Source of the DNA: Lachnospiraceae bacterium
GTDB taxonomy: Bacteria > Bacillota > Clostridia > Lachnospirales > Lachnospiraceae
Reading direction: 5' to 3'
NCBI GenBank assembly: GCA_031272185.1
Contig: JAISUG010000017.1
Coordinates: 1-64,000, forward strand
Length of the DNA: 64,000 nt
Shown here: positions 26,671-34,472 of the stretch, in pieces
How positions within the stretch are numbered: position 1 is the first letter of the stretch
Layout: every line of letters starts with the position of its first letter
Translations under genes and position numbers: made by a program
Notes under the pieces: generated by a model
The model's input: the letters and a program-made list of their open reading frames with translations, nothing else
The model's database searches: none
What the model was told of the DNA's origin: nothing

Positions 26671-27699
26671 TTATACGGCGACTTCCCCCGTGAACACCTC
26701 CACCGCAGGGCCTGTCATATACACAGTGCCGGTGGCCTCATCCCAGCGGATAGAGAGCGTGCCGCCCCGCAAGGCCACTTCCACCTCCCTGTCCGTGTAC
26801 CCCATGAGGACGGATGCCACCACAGCCGCACATGCACCGGTGCCGCAGGCCAGCGTCTCTGCGCTGCCCCGCTCGTATACCCGCATACGGATATGCCCCC
26901 GGTCCACCACTTCCACGAACTCGGAGTTGGTCCTGTCGGGGAAGCGCGGGTGCCGCTCAAACGCCGGGCCGATCCTATCCAGGTCCAGTGCATCGATCCC
27001 CCGCCCGCCCGTCAAAACCCCAAAGGAGCCGTCCGCATCTGCCGCCGGCTTGCGTATGAAATACACCGCATGGGGGTTGCCCATGTCCACCGCCACAAAT
27101 CCCAAATCCACGCCTTTGGCTGCGCCCTCCGGCTGCCCTATGCCGGCTATGCTTATCGTCTCCGGGAACGTATCCGGGCAGACGGGCTTCCCCATGTCCA
27201 CGGTGACGCTTTCCACCTTGCCCCCGGAAACATGCAGCCCCAGCCGCTTCACACCGCTTGCGGACTCCACGCAGATGTCGGTCAGTGGCCCGCCCCCGCC
27301 AGGCCATGCCCCGGCATGCTTTGCGCCGGGAACCGACTGGGCCCCCACATCCTCGTCATAATCAACCCTTTCACGGCCGATGGGGGCGCTTCCCGTGTCC
27401 AGATGCGCGCCATCGGCACGCCTGGCGTTCTTCCCCGCCAGCCCGTGCTCATATGCGTACTTCCCCACGCAGCGGATGCCGTTGCCGCACATCTCCGCCT
27501 CCGAGCCGTCCGCATTGAAGATACGCATCCGCACATCCGCCACATCAGAGGGCATGACCAGGATCACGCCATCTCCGCCGACGCCAAAATGCCGGTCGCT
27601 AAGCCGCACCGCCAGCGCCGCCGGATCCCCCACATGTTCCTCAAAGCAGTTCACATATATGTAGTCGTTGCCTGCGCCATGCATCTTCGTAAAACGCAT
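26671..27699 (-). CDS. dapF: Diaminopimelate epimerase with two loop insertions
   Basis: The enzyme converts LL- to meso-diaminopimelate for lysine and peptidoglycan. MRFTKMHGAGNDYIYVN opens the protein. The catalytic cysteines are in EAEMCGNGIRC (Cys71) and ETLACGTGACA (Cys285). The length, 342 residues, exceeds the usual 270-280. Residues about 91-139 (Gly/Ala/Asp-rich) and a shorter stretch at about 217-236 account for the excess, in places where other family members have tight loops. The catalytic and substrate-binding motifs are intact. AGGGG lies shortly before the ATG. The gene leads the dapF-dapL pair. Confidence 0.94.
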   Translation of the reverse strand: MRFTKMHGAGNDYIYVNCFEEHVGDPAALAVRLSDRHFGVGGDGVILVMPSDVADVRMRIFNADGSEAEMCGNGIRCVGKYAYEHGLAGKNARRADGAHLDTGSAPIGRERVDYDEDVGAQSVPGAKHAGAWPGGGGPLTDICVESASGVKRLGLHVSGGKVESVTVDMGKPVCPDTFPETISIAGIGQPEGAAKGVDLGFVAVDMGNPHAVYFIRKPAADADGSFGVLTGGRGIDALDLDRIGPAFERHPRFPDRTNSEFVEVVDRGHIRMRVYERGSAETLACGTGACAAVVASVLMGYTDREVEVALRGGTLSIRWDEATGTVYMTGPAVEVFTGEVAV

Positions 27700-27858
27700 A
27701 CACCCCTGACTTTCCGAAAACCATCGCCGGCAAGGATCTGCCGGCTACGCGCCGCCATAAGCCATCGGCCATGAACCATGGGCCCTTTGCACACCCACCC
27801 CGGACAACAGGCAGAAAGGTCTGCCGACAATGCGCCGCCAAACACATCCCGCCCGCAA

Positions 27859-28407
27859 TCACACCGAATGCAGGCTCAGCACCATCTGCGCCGTCTCCAC
27901 CATGTTCGTCCCGCTGTCCATGCTGCATTTCTGGATGTAGCGGTGCGCCTGCTCCTCCGTCATGCTGTTGCGCTCCATGAGAAGCGCCTTCGCCTGGTCT
28001 ATGAGCTGCTGCTCTTCGTCGCTGCGGGCCTTTTTCTCCACACGCTTGCGCTTGCGCCGCCGCTCGATTACCTGTGCCATCATGTCCACCGTGTGGAGCA
28101 GGTCGTGGACCTTCAGGGGCATGGGCAGGAAAACCAGGTCCGACGGCAGCGCCCCTGTCACCCTGGCGGGCGATGCGATGAGCAGCATCTCGAACCCCTC
28201 AGGCAGCGCCTCGTACACCCCTTGGTATATCATATCCTCGAAACGGTAGCCGCACACGACGATCCCGCCGTCCAGCGCATCTGCATTGTTCAGTGCGCTG
28301 GCGCCGGAATAGCAGACGGCGACCACAGAGAATCCGTTCCTCGTCAGTATATTTTTTATGCTCTTCGCATCTTCGGGCTTGGAAAACGCTACTATGATGT
28401 TGGTCAC
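27859..28407 (-). CDS. ANTAR-domain RNA-binding antiterminator with receiver-like domain
   Basis: The N-terminal part (about 1-115) resembles a response-regulator receiver but shows no clear phosphoacceptor Asp motif. A coiled segment, VIERRRKRKRVEKK, links it to an ANTAR domain (DQAKALLMERNSMTEEQAHRYIQK, about 140-165). I chose GTG at 28407 after GGGGTGG; the frame stays open to 28584, but the extra 59 residues are Gly-rich and unlike the family. ANTAR proteins bind paired hexaloop stem-loops in RNA and prevent termination. Genes of this type next to glnA are known in clostridia as nitrogen-responsive antiterminators, so control of glnA is the likely role (inference). Confidence 0.85.
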   Translation of the reverse strand: MTNIIVAFSKPEDAKSIKNILTRNGFSVVAVCYSGASALNNADALDGGIVVCGYRFEDMIYQGVYEALPEGFEMLLIASPARVTGALPSDLVFLPMPLKVHDLLHTVDMMAQVIERRRKRKRVEKKARSDEEQQLIDQAKALLMERNSMTEEQAHRYIQKCSMDSGTNMVETAQMVLSLHSV

Positions 28408-28600
28408 ATATCCACCCCCAAGCGTCGGGCCTGCCGCCGGATGTGCGGTGCCGGCGCTACCCATGGCCATACCGCCATCGACGCCCCCGCCGCCCACCGC
28501 CGGCTGATTCTTGCGTATGTCAATGTACGCTTTGCGCACACGAGAACTTGCGGCCAAAACAGTTTCGCACCATCCATCGTCCAAGTGCGGCCGGAAGATC

Positions 28601-28761
28601 TATACCCGAGAGCGGAAACTCTTTCCATATCTGCGCGGTCTATTCGCCGCCATGCGGCGTTGTCATCGGTCGACGCAGATCCACTGCGCCTCCCTCTTCC
28701 GCCTTGCGTGGCGGCGAATATCCTCGCGCAGTTACTGCAAATGTTTCCGCTCTCGGGTATA
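28601..28761. repeat. 161-bp imperfect palindromic element between glnA and the ANTAR gene
   Basis: The two ends are an exact 19-base inverted repeat (TATACCCGAGAGCGGAAAC and its complement). Pairing continues inward through CTGCGCG and TATTCGCCGCCA. The whole element could fold as one long hairpin. A half copy lies at 15201-15255. It encodes nothing and ends 5 bases after the glnA stop. Confidence 0.85.
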
Positions 28762-28765
28762 ACTG

Positions 28766-30103
28766 TCAGAACTTGTGCAAATACTCCTCGATTTCCCAGT
28801 CGGTCACCTGGACCCGGAAATCGTTCCATTCTTCCTTTTTGGCTTTCAGGTACTTGTGGAAAATGTGGTCGCCCAGCACCCCCTTGAAAAATGTGTCGTT
28901 TTCAAAGACGTCGATGGCCTCGCCCAATGTCTCCGGCAGATGGTCTATGCCCCTTTGCGCCACCTCCTCCGGCGTCATGGCGAACAGGTTCAGGTCCACG
29001 CCCGCGGGGGGCGCCATGTTCTGTTTGATGCCGTCCAGCCCCGCCGACAGGCAGGCCGCCAGCGCCAGGTATGGGTTAGCGGCGGTGTCAGGGCAGCGCA
29101 GCTCGATGCGGGTGCTCTGTTCCCTGGAAGTGGGGATGCGGATCAGGCAGCTGCGGTTGGCAGCCGCTGACCACGCGATGTAAACCGGCGCGTCAAAACC
29201 CGGCACCAGCCTTTTGTATGAGTTGACCAACGGGTTCGTGAGGATCGCCATGGGCTTCACGTGCCGCAACAGCCCCGCCATGAACTGGTAGGCCACCCGG
29301 CTCAACCCCAATGGGTCTGATTTGTCCTCGAATGCGTTTTTCCCGGTGAGGTTTTCCAAAGACATGTTGATGTGCATGCCGGATCCGTTCTGCCCCGCCT
29401 TGGGCTTGGGCATGAACGTGGCGTGGAGGCCATGGTTCTTGGCGATGGTCTTCGCCGCCATCTTGAATGTCATGATGTTGTCCGCGGCGACGAGCCCCTC
29501 GTCGTACTGGAAATCGATCTCATGCTGGGCGGGGGCGATCTCGTGGTGGGACGCCTCGATGGCGAAGCCCATCTGCTCCAGGTTCAGCACGATGTCCCTG
29601 CGGACATTTTCCGCCAGGTCGATGGGCGCCACGTCGAAATACCCTGCGGTTTCCCGGGTGTTCGTGGTGGCTTTGCCCTCGTCGTCCACATTGAACAGGA
29701 AAAACTCGCACTCCGGCCCCACATTGAACCGGTACCCCATGTCCCTGGCCTCTTTCAAGGCCTTCTTCAGCACGTAGCGGGGGTCACCCTCGAAAGGCTG
29801 GCCGTTGGGGCGGTAGACGTCGCACATGAACCGCGCCACCTTGCCCTGCTGGGGACGCCAGGGGAATATGTCAAATGTATCAAGGTCCGGATAGAGGTAC
29901 ATGTCCGACTCGTCGATGCGCACGAAGCCCTCGATGGCCGAGCCGTCAAACATGCACCGGTTGTCCAGCGCCTTTTCCAGCTGGCTTGCGGTGATGGCCA
30001 CGTTTTTGAGCATCCCGAAAATGTCCGTGAACTGCAGACGGATGAACTCGACCCCTTCCTCCTCCACCAAACGGAAGATGTCTTCCTTGCCGTACTTTGC
30101 CAT
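28766..30103 (-). CDS. glnA: Glutamine synthetase type I
   Basis: The enzyme makes glutamine from glutamate, ammonia and ATP and is the main route of ammonium assimilation. The start at 30103 (MAKYGKEDIFRLVEEEGV) has AAGGAGG 5 bases upstream; the frame stays open for 59 more codons upstream but these fall in the leader. At 445 residues it is the short Firmicutes GSI-alpha form. Motifs include FDGSAIEGF, GPECEFFLF, the ATP-binding KPKAGQNGSGMHINMS and SREQSTRIELRCPD. The Tyr adenylylation site of GSI-beta is not expected here. A consensus promoter lies at 30298-30326, giving a leader of about 190 bases with a duplicated 35-base segment. The ANTAR gene follows. Confidence 0.96.
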   Translation of the reverse strand: MAKYGKEDIFRLVEEEGVEFIRLQFTDIFGMLKNVAITASQLEKALDNRCMFDGSAIEGFVRIDESDMYLYPDLDTFDIFPWRPQQGKVARFMCDVYRPNGQPFEGDPRYVLKKALKEARDMGYRFNVGPECEFFLFNVDDEGKATTNTRETAGYFDVAPIDLAENVRRDIVLNLEQMGFAIEASHHEIAPAQHEIDFQYDEGLVAADNIMTFKMAAKTIAKNHGLHATFMPKPKAGQNGSGMHINMSLENLTGKNAFEDKSDPLGLSRVAYQFMAGLLRHVKPMAILTNPLVNSYKRLVPGFDAPVYIAWSAAANRSCLIRIPTSREQSTRIELRCPDTAANPYLALAACLSAGLDGIKQNMAPPAGVDLNLFAMTPEEVAQRGIDHLPETLGEAIDVFENDTFFKGVLGDHIFHKYLKAKKEEWNDFRVQVTDWEIEEYLHKF

Positions 30104-30104
30104 G

Positions 30105-30209
30105 GGTTCCTCCTTACGCCATGTGATCCGAAAGTTGCGACTCAAACAGCGGCCGCCGACGGGGAGCCTGCTTCGGTTCCTCTTTGCGCCATGCGATCCG
30201 AAAGCCGCG
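30105..30209 (-). repeat. 35-bp duplication including the glnA ribosome site, period 70
   Basis: GGTTCCTCCTTACGCCATGT plus fifteen bases at 30105-30139 recurs in a diverged form at 30175-30209. The copy nearest glnA supplies its ribosome site; the other has a weaker version of it. Confidence 0.8.
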
Positions 30210-30297
30210 GCCGTAGCGGCCAACCGCCCCGGCGCCAAATACCCCAGCCCCTGATGCAGCATCTTGGATGCGGGCGGCATCCCTGTTCATGGAAACG

Positions 30298-30326
30298 AGT
30301 ATAACAGCCACTCACCGATTTGTCAA
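30298..30326 (-). promoter_or_regulatory. Sigma-A promoter for glnA
   Basis: On the minus strand TTGACA (30326-30321), 17 bases, TATACT (30303-30298). The remaining gap 30327-30465 up to hslO shows no further feature. Confidence 0.85.
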
Positions 30327-30465
30327 ATGCAACAGTGGGGGCGGCGCTGCCCATGCAGTCGGCGCTGCCCGGTTGCAGGTCACCCATTAGCCGGCGGATG
30401 AGCCGCCGGGCGTGCCCTGGCTGCCCTAGCGCGCATGAAAATGTCCTGCAGACGCTTCGGAGAGA

Positions 30466-31365
30466 CTACAGGCCCGCCATCGGAACCAGCAGTTCCCCCG
30501 CATCAACCATATATTTCTTCCCGCAGAAATGGCAGCAAACCTCTAGGGGCTTGCCCTCTGCGGCCAGTTCCTCCAGGTCGCTTCTGCTGATGCCAAGCAG
30601 CGCTTTTTCCACCCGGCGCCGGCTGCAGCTGCATGCAAACCGCACCGGGCCCTCCTCGGTGATCTGAAGATCCAGGCCCTCCAGCGCCCTTTCCAGTATG
30701 CCTTTGACATCCAGGCCCTCGCAGAGCAAATGCGTCACGGGGGGCAGTGCATTTACATTCTTTTCCAGCAGCGCCACCACGTCCTCACCCGCCTCGGGCA
30801 TCAGCTGCAGGATGAACCCACCCGCATGCCTCACGGTATTGTTTTTGTTCATAAGCACGCCCAGCGCCACGCACGACGGCGTCTGTTCGCTGGCAGCGTA
30901 ATAATAGGCCAGATCCTCGGCTATCTCGCCGTTTACCAATGCGGTCTGCCCCACATAGGGCTCTTTCAGCCCCAAATCGCAGATGACGCTGAGCGTCCCT
31001 GCGCCCACGATACCGCCCACGTCCAGTTTCCCGGCGGGGGATGCCGGCAGCATGGCCTGGGGGTGGTTGGCGTAGCCTTTCACCCGCCCCAGTGCGTCTG
31101 CCGTCACGGTCAATGCGCCTACGGGCCCGTCACCCTCCACTTTCAGCGTCAGGATATCCCCACGCCCCTTGAGCATCCAGCCCATCAGCGCGCCTGCGGT
31201 GAGCAGCCGGCCCAGGGCAGCGCACACCACCGGGCTCAAATCATGGGATGCCCTGGCCTTTTCCGCCACCCCCCTGGTATATGCCGCAAAAGCGCGCACC
31301 TGCCCGCCCGCGGCCATCCCCCGTATCATGACGTCTTTCATTTTGCCTGTCGATGTCCTGATCAT
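30466..31365 (-). CDS. hslO: Redox-regulated chaperone Hsp33
   Basis: Hsp33 is a cytoplasmic holdase activated by oxidation: four zinc-binding cysteines form disulphides and the protein then binds unfolding clients. The cysteines are visible as FACSCSRRR (Cys-x-Cys) and VCCHFCGKKY (Cys-x-x-Cys) near the C-terminus. I chose ATG at 31365 (MIRTSTGKMKDVMIRG), with GGAAGG 4 bases upstream, giving 299 residues, the normal length. The open frame continues 62 codons upstream through two copies of an 81-base repeat; those residues (CAKLRLKPN twice) do not belong to the family. It follows the methyltransferase gene on the same strand. Confidence 0.94.
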   Translation of the reverse strand: MIRTSTGKMKDVMIRGMAAGGQVRAFAAYTRGVAEKARASHDLSPVVCAALGRLLTAGALMGWMLKGRGDILTLKVEGDGPVGALTVTADALGRVKGYANHPQAMLPASPAGKLDVGGIVGAGTLSVICDLGLKEPYVGQTALVNGEIAEDLAYYYAASEQTPSCVALGVLMNKNNTVRHAGGFILQLMPEAGEDVVALLEKNVNALPPVTHLLCEGLDVKGILERALEGLDLQITEEGPVRFACSCSRRRVEKALLGISRSDLEELAAEGKPLEVCCHFCGKKYMVDAGELLVPMAGL

Positions 31366-31383
31366 GTCGCCTTCCACCCGCCC

Positions 31384-31545
31384 TGCCGCTCCCCCAACCA
31401 GGCAATGCACATTCGGCTTCAATCTCAGCTTTGCGCAAGGTTGAGCCGGCGGGGCCATACATCCTGCCGCTCCCCCAACCAGGCAAAGCGCATTCGGCTT
31501 CAATCTCAGCTTTGCGCAAGGTTGAGTCGGCGGGACCATACATCC
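31384..31545 (-). repeat. 81-bp tandem repeat, two copies, upstream of hslO
   Basis: Two nearly identical 81-base units fill the gap between the methyltransferase stop and the hslO ribosome site. The repeat length is a multiple of three, so the frame stays open through it. Confidence 0.9.
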
Positions 31546-31556
31546 CTTCACTTAAG

Positions 31557-32459
31557 CTACACCATGCCATACCGCGGCTTCCTTGCCACAAACAGCCACC
31601 TCTCGCAATTCTTCGAAGGCTCTGCCATGGTGTACCCGTCATACACCGCCATAAGCTCCAGTCTCACCTCACTCAGGATGCGTTGCACCTGTGCCAGGGT
31701 GTAGGCCCGCTGCACATGTGTTTCCTGGGACCGCGCGTAAGGACCCGCATAGAACTTGCCGCCGTCGGCCTCCCCTGTGCCGCCACCTGTGCCCCAACCG
31801 GCATCCGTGACTGCAGCGCCTGCGGCGCCACCGGCTTTGCCGCCGTCGAACCTGACTGTGCCGCCGTCGGCCTCCCCTGTGCCGCCCTCGCCCGCAGGGG
31901 TGAAAATCGTCACGGCGTAGGTGTTGAGGCGGGTCTTCCTGTCATAAGTGCTTTCGCAGATATACCCCGCATCCGGCGTCACCCTGGCATAGGCGCCGCC
32001 TTCCATCACATGGGCGAATTTGTACGACGTATTCAAATCAAATGCAAACAGCCCGCCGGGACGCAAAAACAAGGCGACGCGTGTCATCGCCTGCACCAGT
32101 TCTTCCCTCTGTATCAGGTAGTTCAGGGAATCAAGGGATGCATAGGCGCCGTCCACCGTGCCATACAGATCCAGGTTCCGCACGTCCTGACACAGGTACA
32201 ATGTGCCGGACCCCGCCACAACCTTGCGTTCCATGGCCACCGACAGCATGTCAGGCGAAGTGTCCGTGCCGATCATGTCGTACCCTTTGTGGGCGAACCA
32301 TTCCGTCATGCGCCCGGTGCCACAGCCTATGTCCAGCAGTATCCCTGTTTCGATGCCAGCCCCCTTGAAAATCCCGTGCAGGAAACCAGCCCATTCATTA
32401 TACGGGACATCGTCCATGAACCTGTCATAAACCCCCGCCAAAACTCCATAATTATCCAT
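31557..32459 (-). CDS. Class I SAM-dependent methyltransferase with Gly-rich insertion
   Basis: The protein (300 residues) opens with a small helical cap (VYDRFMDDVPYNEWAGFL), then the SAM-binding motif I LLDIGCGTGR (about 41-50). Acidic motif II is GTDTSPDML and the third strand is FAFDLNT. It belongs to the UbiE-like methyltransferases of unknown substrate and acts in the cytoplasm. Residues about 189-238 are Gly/Ala/Asp-rich, carry GGTGEADGG twice, and interrupt a region that is otherwise a beta hairpin; family members are usually near 250 residues. hslO follows, and this arrangement suggests but does not prove a shared role. Confidence 0.85.
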   Translation of the reverse strand: MDNYGVLAGVYDRFMDDVPYNEWAGFLHGIFKGAGIETGILLDIGCGTGRMTEWFAHKGYDMIGTDTSPDMLSVAMERKVVAGSGTLYLCQDVRNLDLYGTVDGAYASLDSLNYLIQREELVQAMTRVALFLRPGGLFAFDLNTSYKFAHVMEGGAYARVTPDAGYICESTYDRKTRLNTYAVTIFTPAGEGGTGEADGGTVRFDGGKAGGAAGAAVTDAGWGTGGGTGEADGGKFYAGPYARSQETHVQRAYTLAQVQRILSEVRLELMAVYDGYTMAEPSKNCERWLFVARKPRYGMV

Positions 32460-32488
32460 AACCCTACCATATCATGCACAACCCGGCA

Positions 32489-32594
32489 CTGTCCTCGCTG
32501 TCTTTGGCTCATTGCCCCATGCCCGGACACCTCGAACGGGAGGCCCAACCTGTTGCCGCTGTCCTCGCTGCCTTTGGCTCATTGCCCCATGCCC
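32489..32594. repeat. 36-bp duplication, period 70, between the methyltransferase and SEC-C genes
   Basis: CTGTCCTCGCTGTCTTTGGC plus sixteen bases at 32489-32524 recurs at 32559-32594 with one difference. Confidence 0.85.
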
Positions 32595-32672
32595 CACAGG
32601 CAGCCGCTTTCCCGGCATACGCCCTGCAGCGCGAAATAACCCATGGGACAATCCTTGCCTTTGGCCTTTGGC

Positions 32673-33185
32673 CTACGCCGCCCCGGCCCCGCAGCATTTT
32701 TTGTATTTTTTGCCGCTGCCGCAGGGGCATGGGTCGTTGCGCCCGATCTTAGCGCCCTTTACCACGGTGCCCGATGTTTTCTGCTTGTGGTAAAGCTCTT
32801 TGCGCGTTTCCTCCGAGAGCACCCCGTCCCACTGGGGCAGGCCATACAGCCAGTCGGCTTTCGCCTCCACCATGTGCATGTACAGCTGCTCCGGGTCGAT
32901 CTGTATCTTCACCGGGGTGTCCGCTTCCATGTCGTCGATGGGGTTCTTGAACCCGGCCAGGCTCTCATTGATCCCGTCCAGGAAACCCGTCATCTGCATG
33001 AGTGACATGCCAAACCGCCCCGCCAGCTCCTCCACGGTCCCCTCTATCACCTGCTTCGGGTCAGCCAGCAGGTCGGCATACACCGCCTTTTCCGCCTTGA
33101 AATACGCATCCCACAGGCGCTTCTTGCTCTGAGCGGTGGCGTTCTCGCCATACGCCGCTTCCCTCCATTGTTCCAACAGTGCCAT
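32673..33185 (-). CDS. SEC-C motif protein
   Basis: The 170-residue protein ends in a SEC-C zinc-binding motif, [18 protein letters not shown] (Cys-x-Cys with a Cys-Cys pair). The rest is helical and resembles a family of small clostridial proteins of unknown function. The ATG at 33185 ([13 protein letters not shown]) has GGAAGGGA upstream; the frame is open for 57 more codons that fall in repeated leader sequence. SEC-C motifs are known from SecA and YecA, where they bind zinc and help contact ribosomes or SecB, but no specific role can be assigned here. Confidence 0.82.
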   Translation of the reverse strand: MALLEQWREAAYGENATAQSKKRLWDAYFKAEKAVYADLLADPKQVIEGTVEELAGRFGMSLMQMTGFLDGINESLAGFKNPIDDMEADTPVKIQIDPEQLYMHMVEAKADWLYGLPQWDGVLSEETRKELYHKQKTSGTVVKGAKIGRNDPCPCGSGKKYKKCCGAGAA

Positions 33186-33220
33186 GTCTGTCCCTTCCTT
33201 TCCGGTGTTCTGACACACTT

Positions 33221-33308
33221 GCATCCCAGGGCTGCGTGGATTTCCCAACCACACCACTGGCAAAACATCCCGCCTGCTGCTGCATCCCGGGGCTACGGGC
33301 ATTTTCCA
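33221..33308. repeat. Degenerate duplication in the SEC-C gene leader, period 61
   Basis: GCATCCCAGGGCTGCGTGG at 33221 is echoed by GCATCCCGGGGCTACGGG at 33282. The gap 33186-33371 holds nothing else that I can support. Confidence 0.5.
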
Positions 33309-33371
33309 CTCGTCCTTACCATGAATCCCATACGCCCGGCGAACATCTTCGCGCACCGTCGCCGCCCCTGG

Positions 33372-34223
33372 CTAGATCTCAAACTTCCCTTCCGCTTCCT
33401 CTTCCTCGAAATAATGCCTGTACTCCACGTCTATCTGGTGCCGCATCCGCTTCATGCTGTAGTACAGGTGGTCTTTGAGCGTCTCCTCCATGCGGGCGGT
33501 TTCCCTCTTTTCCACCATCCCCAGCAGCGCCTCGTGTTCGTCTATGATGCGCTGGAAGTCCGTTTCCGTCACAAAATCCAGCATCCGGAACCTGGTGTAA
33601 TGCAGCTGCTGCTCCTGGATCAGTTCCCACAGCCGGTTCTTCTTCGTGGCCTCGAACCACACTGCGTGCATCGCCGCATCCAGCCTGTAAAACATCTCCG
33701 GCGCGAACCCTTCATCCAGGAGGACCGCTTTTTGTTTTTGGAGCATGTATTTCGCCTCTTCCATCTGCATCTTAGTGGCCGACCGGCAAAAATCCCGCAT
33801 CACCATGGTTTCCACCGCCACCCGCAGGTAGATCATCTGTTTGATGTTGCTTAGGCTGAGCAATGTCACGTAGATGCCTTTGTACGGCGCGGGCTGCACG
33901 AACCCCTGCTCCTGCAGCAGCCGCAGCGCATCCCTCACAGGCGTGCGGGACACCCCGAACATCTCGCAGATCATGGTTTCCTTTATCAGTTGCCCCGGCA
34001 CCAGCCCCAGGTCAAGTATTTCCCGCTTGAGCGACAGGTAGACCATCTCTTCGAGGCTCTTGAAGCTGCCTACATCCAGCGCGGAGATCCTGGCGAGCAC
34101 TTCGCCCCGCACCCCGTCTACGACAGGCGCCGCCCTGGCCCTGGTCCTCTGCCCATGCGTGAGCGTCACCGCAGCCGTCGTATCTCCAGTTTTCCCGGCA
34201 CCTGCCTGTGTTTCAGATCCCAT
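33372..34223 (-). CDS. GntR-family (FadR/FCD) transcription regulator
   Basis: I chose ATG at 34223 because AGAGGG stands 6 bases upstream; the frame opens at a GTG at 34247. After about 55 poorly ordered residues comes a GntR winged helix (LKREILDLGLVPGQLIKETMICEMFGVSRTPVRDAL, in two parts). Then follows an all-helical FCD ligand domain with metal-binding-type His and Asp positions (LDAAMHAVWF, IIDEHEALL, LKDHLYYS). Such proteins repress catabolic or transport genes until a small organic acid binds. Neighbours give no clue to the ligand. The N-terminal extension is longer than usual. Confidence 0.9.
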   Translation of the reverse strand: MGSETQAGAGKTGDTTAAVTLTHGQRTRARAAPVVDGVRGEVLARISALDVGSFKSLEEMVYLSLKREILDLGLVPGQLIKETMICEMFGVSRTPVRDALRLLQEQGFVQPAPYKGIYVTLLSLSNIKQMIYLRVAVETMVMRDFCRSATKMQMEEAKYMLQKQKAVLLDEGFAPEMFYRLDAAMHAVWFEATKKNRLWELIQEQQLHYTRFRMLDFVTETDFQRIIDEHEALLGMVEKRETARMEETLKDHLYYSMKRMRHQIDVEYRHYFEEEEAEGKFEI

Positions 34224-34346
34224 CTGCAACCCTCTTCCCATGCTCACGACTATCCAACCCGTCCACCTGAAAATCTGTCTCTAGAAACCGGTCAAGCCTT
34301 TTGTCTGGCGCAGGCCCGGCACCATTCCCCGAACCGGCACCCCTTA

Positions 34347-34472
34347 GCGGGGAACCGGGCCATGCAACGGCGCCGTTCCCCCCGGACCGGGTCATGCGCC
34401 CCCAAGCACCCCTCGGCGGGGAACCGGGCCAAGCAACGGCGCCGTTCCCCCGGACCGGGTCATGCGCCCCCC
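34347..34472. repeat. 57-bp tandem duplication at the spoIID-like gene end, period 69
   Basis: GCGGGGAACCGGGCCATGCA and the following 37 bases recur starting at 34416. The second copy overlaps the last codons and stop of the SpoIID-like gene at 34460. Each unit contains the palindrome AACGGCGCCGTT. Confidence 0.85.

Noticed and set aside
30104..30280. 59-residue N-terminal extension of GlnA
   Set aside because: It falls in the leader, duplicates leader sequence and lacks a ribosome site; the start at 30103 has AAGGAGG.
31366..31551. 62-residue Cys-containing extension of Hsp33
   Set aside because: It is the translation of two 81-bp intergenic repeats; the normal start is at 31365.
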